Positions 27,920 through 36,410 of a stretch of 64,000 nt of DNA are shown one piece after another. How positions within the stretch are numbered: position 1 is the first letter of the stretch; each line of letters begins with the position of its first letter. The stretch is from Niabella sp. (GTDB lineage: Bacteria; Bacteroidota; Bacteroidia; Chitinophagales; Chitinophagaceae): NCBI RefSeq assembly GCF_030150205.1, contig NZ_JASLGT010000020.1, positions 1 through 64,000 of the forward strand, written 5' to 3'. The translations under genes and the position numbers were made by a program. Under the pieces are notes generated by a model. It searched no databases and had not been told where the DNA came from. It was given only the letters and a program-made list of their open reading frames with translations.

Positions 27920-28576
27920 ATGAATAAATATATATTTATAGCAACGGTGACGTTTAGCGCAATGGCGGCTGGTTGCGGAGCAGACAGTAATCCGGGTCGT
28001 TCATATATGCCGGATATGACCTATAGCAGAGCTTATGAAACCTATGCGCCAACTACCGATCTGGAAAACGAAGGTGTTTTCTATAACCGCAAACCGGTAC
28101 CTGGTACAGTAGCAAGAGGAGAAGATGTTGAGTTTGCGTTTAACCTGCCGCATGATTCTGCGGGCTATGCCCAATCGGCTCAAATAAAAAATCCCCTGGA
28201 TTCCGCCGGTGCAAAAATCGACATGAAAGAATCGGAGCGTTTATACCTGATCAACTGTGGTATTTGCCACGGAGCAAAACTGGATGGCAATGGTCCGCTG
28301 TTTAACGGTGGTGAAGGACCTTTTACCGCGGCTCCTAAAGATTTTATGGCTGCAGATATGAAGGCCCTGCCTGCCGGTACGATGTTTTATTCAGTTACTT
28401 ATGGTAAAGGACAGATGGGAAGCTATGCCTCCCAGCTAAGCCCCAAACAAAGATGGGAGATCATCGCCTTTATCAAGTCTAAACAGGGTGGTGGTGCAGC
28501 AGCTTCCGGTGCAGCTACGGACAGTACTAAAACGGCCGGGGCAGCAGTGGCAGCAGATGCAACAGCAAAAAAATAA
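27920..28576 (+). CDS. actE: ACIII subunit ActE: monoheme cytochrome c lipoprotein
   Basis: A 218-residue periplasmic lipoprotein. The start at 27920 gives MNKYIFIATVTFSAMAAGC, a lipoprotein signal with an AGC lipobox; an in-frame ATG at 27905 would add five residues, and an AGGA sits five bases before 27920. One heme c motif (CGICHG) follows NCGI. The methionine-containing segment KGQMGSYASQLS is a likely source of the axial ligand. The C-terminus is a low-complexity Ala/Gly/Thr tail (from about GGGAAASGAA). ActE docks beside ActA in known ACIII structures. Confidence 0.92.
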   Translation: MNKYIFIATVTFSAMAAGCGADSNPGRSYMPDMTYSRAYETYAPTTDLENEGVFYNRKPVPGTVARGEDVEFAFNLPHDSAGYAQSAQIKNPLDSAGAKIDMKESERLYLINCGICHGAKLDGNGPLFNGGEGPFTAAPKDFMAADMKALPAGTMFYSVTYGKGQMGSYASQLSPKQRWEIIAFIKSKQGGGAAASGAATDSTKTAGAAVAADATAKK

Positions 28577-28611
28577 TAACTAATTCACAGAACTATTAAT
28601 ATAAGATTCGA

Positions 28612-29850
28612 ATGTCAACGTCAACTACGGAAAAATTCATACCTGCAAAAAGATATAACACGATAGCGTTCGCGTTAATGGTGGTCGGTGTCATCGCAGC
28701 TATTTCCCTGTTTGTGACAACTGGAGGAGAGGGGGATCACGATAATCGTGCGCGCTTTTGGGCCAGTTTGCTTCAGAACAGCGTATACTTCCTGCTGGTA
28801 GTAAATGCGGCTATGTTCTTTATGTGTGCTACTACTTTGGCCTGGGGCGGATGGCAGATTGCCTTTACCCGTGTTACCGAAGCGATTGCCTCCTGTGTGC
28901 CGGTAATAGGTGTTATTGCACTGGTAATTTTGCTGGCGTTGTGCTTTGGAGACCATCATACGATTTATCACTGGACGGATGCTGAACACGTAGCACATGA
29001 TCCGGTTTTACAGCATAAAAGTGGCTTTTTGAGCAAGGGCTTTTTTGCCACCGTTACCATCCTTACTGTGGTGTTGTGGTCGTTCCTGGGTTGGAAGATG
29101 CGCCAGATGTCTTTGAAAACAGACGAAGGAGACGTTGTAAGCACCCTGGAGAAAAGAAAGAAATTTGTTTGGAACAATACCGTAATGGCGGCCCTGTACA
29201 TCGTTGTATTTGCATTAACTGTAATGTCTTCTGTTCCCTGGCTGTGGATCATGAGCATTGATGCGCACTGGTATAGTACCATGTTCAGCTGGTATAACTT
29301 CGCCAGTACCTTTGTAGCTGGTATGTCGCTCATCGCCCTGTACGTGGTATTCTTAAAGAACAATGGCTACCTGCCCCTGGTAAATAAGGAGCACCTGCAT
29401 GATCTGGGTAAGTTCATTTTTGCCTTTTCGATCTTCTGGACTTATTTGTGGTTTGCCCAGTTCATGCTGATCTGGTATGCAAACATTCCTGAAGAAACCG
29501 TATACTTTAAACCAAGAGCAGAAGGTATTTACAGCGCTATTTTCTGGATGATGCTGATCATCAACTTCGTGGCTCCGATCCTGATCTTTATGAGCCGGGA
29601 TTCCAAAAGAAATTATACCGTGGTTACCATTGTATCGGTACTGGTGATTTTCGGGCACTGGCTGGATTTCTTCCAAATGGTATTCCCTGCCGTATCTCCC
29701 AATAAAGTACCGATGATCCTGTTTGATATGGGAATTGGCCTGGGCTTTATCGGTATCATCATGTTTGTGACCGGTAAAACATTAAGTAAATATTCTTTAA
29801 CCGCGCGGAACCATCCGTTTGTAAAAGAAGCAGTCATTCACCATACTTAA
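28612..29850 (+). CDS. actF: ACIII subunit ActF: NrfD-like membrane protein
   Basis: A 412-residue integral membrane protein with about ten hydrophobic helices, the ActC paralogue in the ACIII complex. Recognisable segments are SVPWLWIMSIDAHWYSTMFS, FIFAFSIFWTYLWFAQFMLI and MSRDSKRNYTVVTIVSVLVI. ActF is thought to be structural and may take part in proton movement, but it lacks a quinol site in solved complexes. It starts 35 bp after actE, and the cytochrome oxidase genes follow after 56 bp. ActG, present in some phyla, is absent here. Confidence 0.92.
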   Translation: MSTSTTEKFIPAKRYNTIAFALMVVGVIAAISLFVTTGGEGDHDNRARFWASLLQNSVYFLLVVNAAMFFMCATTLAWGGWQIAFTRVTEAIASCVPVIGVIALVILLALCFGDHHTIYHWTDAEHVAHDPVLQHKSGFLSKGFFATVTILTVVLWSFLGWKMRQMSLKTDEGDVVSTLEKRKKFVWNNTVMAALYIVVFALTVMSSVPWLWIMSIDAHWYSTMFSWYNFASTFVAGMSLIALYVVFLKNNGYLPLVNKEHLHDLGKFIFAFSIFWTYLWFAQFMLIWYANIPEETVYFKPRAEGIYSAIFWMMLIINFVAPILIFMSRDSKRNYTVVTIVSVLVIFGHWLDFFQMVFPAVSPNKVPMILFDMGIGLGFIGIIMFVTGKTLSKYSLTARNHPFVKEAVIHHT

Positions 29851-29906
29851 TCCGGGAAACAGAAATTTAAATATAGTAGTTGAAATAAATATTAGAACAA
29901 CATCGT

Positions 29907-31001
29907 ATGCAAAACTTTTTAATATTCGCCATTTTAATATTAGGTTTTATTATAACCTTTCAGATTGCAAGGGCAAGCGAATTTGTTTCTGTGATCCGGG
30001 GGGAGGAAAAAACCAGGAAGCAAACCAATAAGATCAATGCCACCCTGTTGCTGGTATTTCTGATTGTTGGATTGTTTGGAGTATACTGGGCGCATCATAC
30101 ACTTGGCGATAAGATCCTGAAGTTTGGATCATCAGCGTCGGATCATGGTATTTTGGTAGACAATATGATGTTGTATACCATCATCGCCACCGGGGTCGTA
30201 TTTTTTATAACACAAATATTGTTGTTCTGGTATTCGTACAAATACCAGGAATCTGAAAACCGTTCGGTTTATTATTTCCCGCATAACAATAAGCTGGAAT
30301 TGATCTGGACTGTAATTCCCGCTATCGCGCTGACGGTTTTGATCGGGTTTGGACTTGTGTACTGGTATCGTATTACGGGTGCAGCACCGGAAAATGCCAT
30401 GCAGATCGAAATTACCGGCAGCCAGTTCAAATGGGAGTTCCGTTACCCGGGTAAGGATGGTGTTTTTGGAAAAAAATATTATAAGAACATTGATGAGGCG
30501 CATGACAATCCGCTGGGACAGATCTGGGATGACGCTGCCAACCACGATGATATTTACGTAGTTTCTGCTCCGATGCACCTTGTAGTAGGTAAACCGGTAA
30601 AGCTCATTATTGGAGCTAAAGATGTGATACACAGTGTGGGATTGCCGCATTTCCGGTTGAAAATGGATGCGGTTCCGGGTACTCCCACTACCTTGTGGTT
30701 TACACCAATAAAAACCACAAAGGACATGATTAAAGAAACCGGAAATAGTAAATTTGTATACGAAATTGCCTGTGATCAGATGTGTGGCGCGGGTCACACC
30801 GGAATGCGGGGCGAAATCGTAGTAGAAACTCAGGAGGAGTTTGATCAGTGGATGGCTTCTCAGAAATCTCAATATGCAAAAGCGAAAGAATCAGCAGCGC
30901 CGGCAGCCGCAGCAACTGCTCCCAAAGATTCGGTTGCCGCACCGGCCGCTAAAGTAGCAACAGATACTGTTGCAGTTAAAAAAGATTCCGCAGGCAAGTA
31001 A
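29907..31001 (+). CDS. coxB: Cytochrome c oxidase subunit II (CuA protein) without fused cytochrome c domain
   Basis: A 364-residue subunit II of a heme-copper oxidase. It has four hydrophobic segments in the first 150 residues instead of the usual two, as in other ACIII-linked oxidases. The periplasmic cupredoxin domain carries the CuA motif CDQMCGAGHTGM plus the upstream histidine in KDVIHSVGLPHF. The tail after about residue 325 is low-complexity (AAPAAAATAPKD). There is no CxxCH, so it lacks the C-terminal heme domain of caa3 oxidases; electrons must come from ACIII hemes. Confidence 0.95.
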   Translation: MQNFLIFAILILGFIITFQIARASEFVSVIRGEEKTRKQTNKINATLLLVFLIVGLFGVYWAHHTLGDKILKFGSSASDHGILVDNMMLYTIIATGVVFFITQILLFWYSYKYQESENRSVYYFPHNNKLELIWTVIPAIALTVLIGFGLVYWYRITGAAPENAMQIEITGSQFKWEFRYPGKDGVFGKKYYKNIDEAHDNPLGQIWDDAANHDDIYVVSAPMHLVVGKPVKLIIGAKDVIHSVGLPHFRLKMDAVPGTPTTLWFTPIKTTKDMIKETGNSKFVYEIACDQMCGAGHTGMRGEIVVETQEEFDQWMASQKSQYAKAKESAAPAAAATAPKDSVAAPAAKVATDTVAVKKDSAGK

Positions 31002-31042
31002 TTTTTTGATAAAGAAAGAAGGTTAGTTTTTAAAAGTTAATT

Positions 31043-32848
31043 ATGAGCGATACTTTACATATTCAGCATGGGGTTGCGAGTCATGGTCATTCCGGAGAGC
31101 CGCATGTTCATCATCACAAAGAAACATTCATATCGAAGTATATCTTCAGTATGGATCACAAGATGATTGCCAAGCAATTTCTTGTAACAGGTATTATCTG
31201 GGCGATTATCGGCGGCTTATTTTCGGTACTGTTTCGTTTGCAACTGGGTTTTCCTGATCAGTCTTTCCCTATCCTGGAAACGTTTTTCGGTCGTTGGGCT
31301 GAAGGTGGAAAGATCAAACCTGAATTTTATTACGCGCTTACTACCATGCACGGAACCGTGCTGATCTTCTTTGTATTAACAGCGGGATTGAGCGGAACCT
31401 TTGCCAACCTGCTGATTCCTTTGCAGGTAGGTGCCCGGGATATGGCGTCTCCGTTTATGAACATGCTTTCATACTGGATGTTCTTCGCCGCCAGCATTGT
31501 AATGTTGTCTTCTTTATTCACCCAAACAGGCCCTGCTGCCGGCGGTTGGACAGTTTATCCTCCGCTGAGTGCATTAGGACTGGCCTCTCAGGGCTCTAAA
31601 AGTGGTATGGATCTCTGGATCATTGCCATGACCCTGTTTGTGGCCTCACAGCTGCTGGGTGGGTTGAACTATATTTCTACCATTCTGAACATGCGTACCA
31701 AGGGTATGTCTATGACGCGGTTACCGCTCACCATCTGGGCGCTGTTGTTTACGGCTATCCTGGGTGTACTATCCTTCCCGGTACTGCTGTCTGGTTTGGT
31801 GCTGTTAATGTTCGACCGTCACCTGGGTACCAGCTTCTACCTTAGCGATATTTTTGTAGCGGGTCAGGCCCTGCCCAACGAAGGAGGTAGCGCCATCCTG
31901 TACCAGCATTTGTTCTGGTTCCTGGGGCACCCTGAGGTATACATTATTATTATGCCAACGATGGGATTGGCATCGGAGATCCTGGCGATCAATTCCCGTA
32001 AGCCGATCTTTGGTTATATGGCCATGATCGCTTCACTGATGGCGATCTGCGTACTGGCCTTCCTGGTTTGGGCGCACCACATGTTTGTAACAGGTCTGAA
32101 TCCATTCCTTGGATCGGTATTCGTATTACTTACATTGCTGATCGCGATCCCTTCGGCTATTAAAGTATTTAACTGGATCACTACGATCTGGAGAGGAAAT
32201 ATCCGGTTTACCCCGGGCATGCTCTTCGCCATTGGTTTTGTGAGCATCTTCATTTCTGGTGGTCTTACCGGTATCTTCCTGGGTAACTCAACCATCGATA
32301 TTCACCTGCATGATACCATGTTTGTAATTGCCCACTTCCACATTGTAATGGGTGTATCGGCCTTCTTTGGAATGTTTGCGGGTATTTATCACTGGTTCCC
32401 CAAAATGTTCGGGCGGTATATGAATAATACGCTGGGATATATCCACTTCTGGGTAACCATCGCTTGCGCATACCTCATCTTCTGGCCCATGCACTATCAG
32501 GGGTTTGCGGGCATGCCCCGGCGTTACCTCGACAAGAGCAGCTGGGTAAGCTTTAGCCAGTTCCATGGCCTGGATGCAATGATCACAGTTGTAACAATCA
32601 TCGTATTTGCGGTGCAGCTGATGTTTGTCTTCAACTATTTCTACTCGATATATAAAGGAAGAAGGGTACGTACGCAGAATCCCTGGGAGGCAACAACCCT
32701 GGAATGGACAACGCCGATTCATCCCGGACACGGTAACTGGGACGGAGAAATTCCTGAAGTACACCGTTGGGCATATGATTATGGTAAAGACGGAAGAGAC
32801 TTCATTCCGCAGACAGAGCCGGTTGGTGAGAATGAAAGTACACATTAG
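31043..32848 (+). CDS. coxA: Cytochrome c oxidase subunit I
   Basis: A 601-residue catalytic subunit with about twelve helices, reducing O2 at the heme a3-CuB site and pumping protons. Seen are the HPEVYI motif (CuB histidine, pump glutamate and cross-linked tyrosine), the HDTMFVIAHFHIVMG segment with heme and CuB histidines, and the D-channel region PLQVGARDMASPFMNMLSYW. These features fit an A-family oxidase. The N-terminus is His-rich (HIQHGVASHGHSGEPHVHHH). Genes for subunits II, III and IV flank it. Confidence 0.96.
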   Translation: MSDTLHIQHGVASHGHSGEPHVHHHKETFISKYIFSMDHKMIAKQFLVTGIIWAIIGGLFSVLFRLQLGFPDQSFPILETFFGRWAEGGKIKPEFYYALTTMHGTVLIFFVLTAGLSGTFANLLIPLQVGARDMASPFMNMLSYWMFFAASIVMLSSLFTQTGPAAGGWTVYPPLSALGLASQGSKSGMDLWIIAMTLFVASQLLGGLNYISTILNMRTKGMSMTRLPLTIWALLFTAILGVLSFPVLLSGLVLLMFDRHLGTSFYLSDIFVAGQALPNEGGSAILYQHLFWFLGHPEVYIIIMPTMGLASEILAINSRKPIFGYMAMIASLMAICVLAFLVWAHHMFVTGLNPFLGSVFVLLTLLIAIPSAIKVFNWITTIWRGNIRFTPGMLFAIGFVSIFISGGLTGIFLGNSTIDIHLHDTMFVIAHFHIVMGVSAFFGMFAGIYHWFPKMFGRYMNNTLGYIHFWVTIACAYLIFWPMHYQGFAGMPRRYLDKSSWVSFSQFHGLDAMITVVTIIVFAVQLMFVFNYFYSIYKGRRVRTQNPWEATTLEWTTPIHPGHGNWDGEIPEVHRWAYDYGKDGRDFIPQTEPVGENESTH

Positions 32849-32862
32849 AGATGAATGGTGAG

Positions 32863-32909
32863 TAGTCAATAGGAAATGCCGTTGACCATTGACCGTTGAC
32901 TATTGACTA
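32863..32909. repeat. Inverted heptad tract overlapping the 5-prime end of ctaB
   Basis: The right part reads GTTGACC ATTGACC GTTGACT ATTGACT from 32881 to 32908. CTATTGACTA (32900-32909) is the perfect complement of TAGTCAATAG (32863-32872). The first possible ctaB start codon (TTG at 32903) lies inside the right arm. Confidence 0.7.
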
Positions 32910-32920
32910 AATATAAAAAA

Positions 32921-33820
32921 TTGAAAAAATCAGCAGAGGGCGGAGTAAGGGATTTTCTCCAGTTGATGAAGCCCTCATTAAGTATCATGGTCGTTTTCAG
33001 CAGCGTAATCAGTTACCTGCTGGTGCCAGATGTGATGTATGATTGGTGGAGGATCGTTTTGCTCTTTGTAGGTGGATTGCTGGTAACGGGTAGTGCCAAC
33101 ACCATCAACCAGGTTGTAGAAAAGGATACGGACGCACAAATGAAACGGACGGCAAAACGTCCGATCGCTGCCGGCCGGTTAACCCCGGAGCAGGGTTGGG
33201 GATTTGCCATTTTCAGCGGTGCGGTAGGGATCTTTATTTTGGGGTATTATTTTAACTGGACAGCAGGAGCATTGGCAGCATTTAGCCTCTTCCTGTATGC
33301 CTTTGTATATACCCCTTTAAAAAAGGTAAACTCTGTGGCCGTGTTGGTGGGTGCATTTCCCGGTGCGTTTCCTTGTTTGATCGGGTGGGTGGCCGGCTTT
33401 GTTCCCGGTCAGCAGATCAACTGGTTGGGTGGCATTGTTCTATTTGGGATCCAGTTCCTGTGGCAGTTTCCCCATTTTTGGGCCATTGCCTGGGTGGCGC
33501 ATAAAGACTACAGCAGTGTAGGTTTTAAGCTACTGCCCAGCGATAAGGGACCTACCCGGTTTACGGCCTTGCAAACAGTAGTGTATTCATTGCTGATGCT
33601 GCCCATAACCATTGCGCCTTTTTTTGTAGGGATCTGCGAGTATGGAACCGTAAAAGGCATGATTGGGGCAGTATTGATCATTTTGGCGAATCTTTTTCTC
33701 ATTGGAAGAGCCATTGCTCTTTATAATAAAATGGATGTACCTTCTGCAAGAAAAGTGATGTTTGGAAGTTACATTCATCTGCCGGTGGTTTTGCTGGCGC
33801 TTTTATTGGCGAAAGCCTGA
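32921..33820 (+). CDS. ctaB: Protoheme IX farnesyltransferase (heme O synthase)
   Basis: A 299-residue UbiA-type prenyltransferase that converts heme B to heme O, precursor of the heme A used by the adjacent oxidase. The first aspartate-rich motif is seen as NQVVEKDTDAQMKRTAKRP; a later DKGPTRF and several hydrophobic helices complete the family pattern. No ATG exists before residue 22 of the frame. The start must therefore be TTG, either at 32921 (after an A-rich stretch, chosen) or at 32903 inside a heptad repeat (six residues longer). The position between subunit I and III genes is usual. Confidence 0.9.
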   Translation: MKKSAEGGVRDFLQLMKPSLSIMVVFSSVISYLLVPDVMYDWWRIVLLFVGGLLVTGSANTINQVVEKDTDAQMKRTAKRPIAAGRLTPEQGWGFAIFSGAVGIFILGYYFNWTAGALAAFSLFLYAFVYTPLKKVNSVAVLVGAFPGAFPCLIGWVAGFVPGQQINWLGGIVLFGIQFLWQFPHFWAIAWVAHKDYSSVGFKLLPSDKGPTRFTALQTVVYSLLMLPITIAPFFVGICEYGTVKGMIGAVLIILANLFLIGRAIALYNKMDVPSARKVMFGSYIHLPVVLLALLLAKA

Positions 33821-33859
33821 TTTTTTTTTTGACAGACGGTTATTGATAAGGAATTATTT

Positions 33860-34435
33860 ATGAACACAACAATCGTGAGTGAACAGCAACATAGAAAACT
33901 ACATCCGCATAAGTTTGCGCTGTGGGTGGCTATTGCGAGTATACTGATGATGTTTGCCGGGCTCACCAGTGCTTTTATTGTAAAAAGCAATCAGGCCGGT
34001 TGGAGAACCTTCTCGCTGCCCAATATTTTCTGGGTGTCTACGGTACTCATCCTGGCCAGCAGCCTTACAATGCTGATGGCTACAAAGGCTTTTAAAACCC
34101 GGGGGATGCAGCAGTATCGCGGATTGCTGGGGATCACCTTCCTGTTAGGTGCAGCCTTTGTCATCTGCCAGATCATTGGTTTTTATCAGCTCTGGAACAA
34201 TAATGTTCAGTTTAAAGGCGCTTCAGGGGCCGGACAGTTCTTTTATGCCATTGCGGGCCTGCATGCCGTGCACGTGATCGGTGGGGTGATTGCCCTCCTG
34301 GTGATCTTTTTAAAATCGATTGCCGGGAAAACAAAATCTTATGATGCCGTGCCTGTTGAAGTAATGGGGATGTACTGGCATTTTGTGGATTTGCTTTGGC
34401 TGTATTTAATGCTATTTTTCATAATTCTGGGATAA
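33860..34435 (+). CDS. Cytochrome c oxidase subunit III (short, five-helix type)
   Basis: A 191-residue heme-copper oxidase subunit III family protein with about five helices (LWVAIASILMMFAGLTSAFIV, VIGGVIALLVIFLKSI, WHFVDLLWLYLMLFFII). The ending MYWHFVDLLW is the family hallmark. It is followed 30 bp later by a second, longer subunit III gene, so the oxidase has two subunit III-like proteins, as in other Bacteroidota ACIII-oxidase operons. A run of ten T bases precedes it at 33822-33831. Confidence 0.9.
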   Translation: MNTTIVSEQQHRKLHPHKFALWVAIASILMMFAGLTSAFIVKSNQAGWRTFSLPNIFWVSTVLILASSLTMLMATKAFKTRGMQQYRGLLGITFLLGAAFVICQIIGFYQLWNNNVQFKGASGAGQFFYAIAGLHAVHVIGGVIALLVIFLKSIAGKTKSYDAVPVEVMGMYWHFVDLLWLYLMLFFIILG

Positions 34436-34465
34436 ACAACTTTTACAAAATTGATCGAATCAAAT

Positions 34466-35338
34466 ATGGAACAGACAGTAACACATAATACCAAGTGGTG
34501 GAGCGGGGGAAAAAGTCCGTTTAACATAGAGTATGGAAAGATAATGATGTGGTATTTCCTGCTGAGTGACTCCTTTACGTTCGGAGCTTTCCTGATCTCA
34601 TTGGGTACCGTACGTTTCGGACTGAACTACTGGCCGGAGCCCAGCATCGTATTTAATACATTTCCTTTTGCAGGACACGCAAACCTGCCACTGGCATTTG
34701 TGAGTGTGATGACCTTTGTGTTAATTATCAGTTCTGTTACCATGGTGCTGGCGGTGCATGCAGGACATAACCGTGATCGGAAGGGTGTGGAAAAATACCT
34801 CTTGCTGACGATCATCGGGGGATTGATCTTCTTAAGTTGCCAGGCCTGGGAGTGGACCCACCTGTTGACCGCTAAGAACCCGGTTTTAGTTGGGGATCAT
34901 ATTGAAGTAATGGCACAGCGGAACGGCTTTAATCCCTGGGGAGAGATCGTGTTGCCGCAGGATGTAACTCCGGCACTGGCAAAAACTTCTCCGGAAACAC
35001 TGGCCACCCTGGTACATGAGCAGCATCTTTCTCATGCGAGCCATGCTGAATTGCTGCAAACGCCCAAAGATCAGTTGATCCAGTTACTTTCCAATAGTGA
35101 AATGGTAGTGCGTAAACCCGGACCTGCTGCATTTGGTGGATTTTTCTATGGCATTACCGGGTTCCACGGTTTTCACGTATCTGTTGGGGTGATCCTGCTG
35201 ATCATTATGCTCATCCAAACCAAAATGGGAGTGTATGATCGCAGAGGACACTACCTGATGATTGAAAAAATCGGGTTGTACTGGCACTTTGTAGACCTGG
35301 TTTGGGTATTCGTATTCCTTTGCTTTTACCTGGTATAA
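34466..35338 (+). CDS. coxC: Cytochrome c oxidase subunit III (long type with soluble insert)
   Basis: A 290-residue subunit III family protein. Helices include MMWYFLLSDSFTFGAFLISL and FVSVMTFVLIISSVTMVLAV, and the family ending GLYWHFVDLVWVFVF is present. About 75 residues of polar sequence (from NPVLVGDHIEVMAQRNGF to SNSEMVVRKPGPAAF) are inserted between helices. The ATG at 34466 is chosen; a TTG at 34451 extends the frame by five residues but has no support. It probably stabilises subunit I and may contact ACIII. Confidence 0.9.
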   Translation: MEQTVTHNTKWWSGGKSPFNIEYGKIMMWYFLLSDSFTFGAFLISLGTVRFGLNYWPEPSIVFNTFPFAGHANLPLAFVSVMTFVLIISSVTMVLAVHAGHNRDRKGVEKYLLLTIIGGLIFLSCQAWEWTHLLTAKNPVLVGDHIEVMAQRNGFNPWGEIVLPQDVTPALAKTSPETLATLVHEQHLSHASHAELLQTPKDQLIQLLSNSEMVVRKPGPAAFGGFFYGITGFHGFHVSVGVILLIIMLIQTKMGVYDRRGHYLMIEKIGLYWHFVDLVWVFVFLCFYLV

Positions 35339-35389
35339 AGGCTACCCAACCGCTTTCCGGAAGAGAACGGAGAGATTAAACAGACCTTA

Positions 35390-35418
35390 TATTTGGAATT
35401 TGATATTTGAAATTTAAA
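35390..35418. repeat. Short heptad-period tract before subunit IV
   Basis: Units TTGGAAT TTGATAT TTGAAAT TTAAAGA end just before the ATG at 35425. A TATATTTG box (35388-35395) matches the -7 consensus but has no -33 partner. No inverted partner arm is seen here. Confidence 0.55.
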
Positions 35419-35424
35419 GAAATT

Positions 35425-35919
35425 ATGTCACAACATTACGATCCAACAAAAGATATATCACCGTCTGCCGCCTACCCTGAAGTAAGCTTTGCACATCATA
35501 CAGACGATGCCACGTTTAAACACCGGGTTAAGAAAACGACCCTCATTCTTACATTTTTAACGCTGGCGGAGCTGGCCCTTGGGTTTACGATTTATGCCCT
35601 GCACAAAGGAGAGCCCAGCCACGCGCTGTTGCTGTTCATAAAAGGGGTGGTTTGTATCTTAACCCTGGCTAAGGCATATTACATTGTGTCTGTGTTTATG
35701 CACCTGGGCGATGAAATACGGAACTTCATCATGACGATTGTTGTTCCATTGATGCTGTTCATCTGGTTTATCATCGCCTTCCTGTCAGACGGACATTCTT
35801 ACAAGAATATGCGGAATAAGTACGATCCTTATTTCAAGGAAAGCACAACGCCTTCCGGTCATCCGGTGATTCCTTCTGACGTACACAAATTCAACAGCCA
35901 GAAAGGACAAAGACAATAA
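35425..35919 (+). CDS. Cytochrome c oxidase subunit IV (prokaryotic COX4/CyoD type)
   Basis: A 164-residue membrane protein with three hydrophobic helices (TLILTFLTLAELALGFTIYAL, ALLLFIKGVVCILTLAKAYYI, IMTIVVPLMLFIWFIIAFL) preceded by a polar start and followed by a 35-residue polar tail. The KAYYIVSVFMHLGDE loop between helices 2 and 3 is typical of this small oxidase subunit. ATG at 35425 is chosen; a TTG at 35407 lies inside a heptad tract. It is the last gene of the operon, followed 16 bp later by a strong terminator. Confidence 0.88.
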   Translation: MSQHYDPTKDISPSAAYPEVSFAHHTDDATFKHRVKKTTLILTFLTLAELALGFTIYALHKGEPSHALLLFIKGVVCILTLAKAYYIVSVFMHLGDEIRNFIMTIVVPLMLFIWFIIAFLSDGHSYKNMRNKYDPYFKESTTPSGHPVIPSDVHKFNSQKGQRQ

Positions 35920-35935
35920 CAAAAAGACGTTACAT

Positions 35936-35973
35936 AAAAGAGGGTGTTTCAAATTTTTGAGACACCCTCTTTT
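35936..35973 (+). terminator. Strong rho-independent terminator of the ACIII-oxidase operon
   Basis: AAAAGAGGGTGTTTC (35936-35950) pairs with GAGACACCCTCTTTT (35959-35973) over 15 positions with one G-U pair and an 8-nt loop. The descending arm ends in four T bases. It follows the last oxidase gene and defines the end of a transcript of almost 15 kb. Confidence 0.8.
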
Positions 35974-36023
35974 CATTTTGTGAAAATGCAGAAATAGGCA
36001 ATAGTTAGTGGGCAATAGCCAAT

Positions 36024-36157
36024 CAATGCTGTTTCCTTCGCGATTTTTATGGTTGCCGCAGATACGCTGATTGCGCCTGCGGCGCTTTTCTGCGATATTG
36101 TTGCCGTTAAAGCCGATACCAAATCTGCGCATCTGCGGCTTTAAGGAAACGACATTG
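36024..36157. repeat. Palindromic REP/MITE-like element flanked by 10-bp direct repeats
   Basis: Nested inverted ends are visible: GTTTCCTT (36031-36038) with AAGGAAAC (36143-36150), and GCCGCAGAT (36055-36063) with ATCTGCGGC (36131-36139). Looser complementarity continues outward (ATCAATG with CATTGAAT). The element is bracketed by AATAGCCAAT at 36014-36023 and again at 36158-36167, which could be a target duplication or part of the surrounding heptad tract. Confidence 0.5.
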
Positions 36158-36200
36158 AATAGCCAATAGGGAATAGAGCTTCGGGTATTCAATGGCCCCA

Positions 36201-36269
36201 ACCTGGAATCTGGAACCTTAAATCTGGAATCAGCCGTTAGCTATCAGTTTTCAGTCATCAGTTAATTAT
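36201..36269. repeat. Two adjacent heptad-period tracts
   Basis: The first reads ACCTGGA ATCTGGA ACCTTAA ATCTGGA (36201-36228); the second reads TATCAGT TTTCAGT CATCAGT TAATTAT (36242-36269). Both keep strict 7-base spacing but differ in unit sequence. Confidence 0.65.
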
Positions 36270-36319
36270 GTCCGGGATCGGCGACCGGGTATGGAGTGCC
36301 ATGGGCGATCGAACCCGGA

Positions 36320-36359
36320 ACTTGATAAGGGCGCCCCGAATCGAGACGTTACATCAAGT
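36320..36359. repeat. Small inverted-repeat element
   Basis: ACTTGAT (36320-36326) and ATCAAGT (36353-36359) enclose a GC-rich core containing GGGCGCCCC. It is compact, GC-rich compared with its surroundings and unlike the heptad tracts. Confidence 0.35.
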
Positions 36360-36379
36360 GTAAAACAGGGCCTGATCTG

Positions 36380-36407
36380 GAACATTGAACTTTAAACCTG
36401 GAATGTT
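36380..36407. repeat. Heptad-period tract at the 3-prime end of hemJ
   Basis: Units GAACATT GAACTTT AAACCTG GAATGTT lie just beyond the hemJ stop codon. GAACATT and AATGTTC at the two ends are complementary, giving a short stem-loop. Confidence 0.65.
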
Positions 36408-36410
36408 CTT

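Larger units (their letters stand above)
35920..36410. other. Repeat-filled intergenic region (491 bp) between subunit IV and hemJ
   Basis: A patchwork without genes: the terminator (35936-35973), AATAGCC-type heptads around 35997-36023 and 36158-36177, a palindromic element (36024-36157), heptad tracts at 36201-36231, 36242-36269 and 36380-36407, and an inverted repeat at 36320-36359. It looks like a collecting site for small repeats between two convergent operons. Confidence 0.65.

Noticed and set aside
30132..30872. 246-codon minus-strand frame opposite coxB
   Set aside because: Antisense shadow of a certain gene; no motif or signal peptide.
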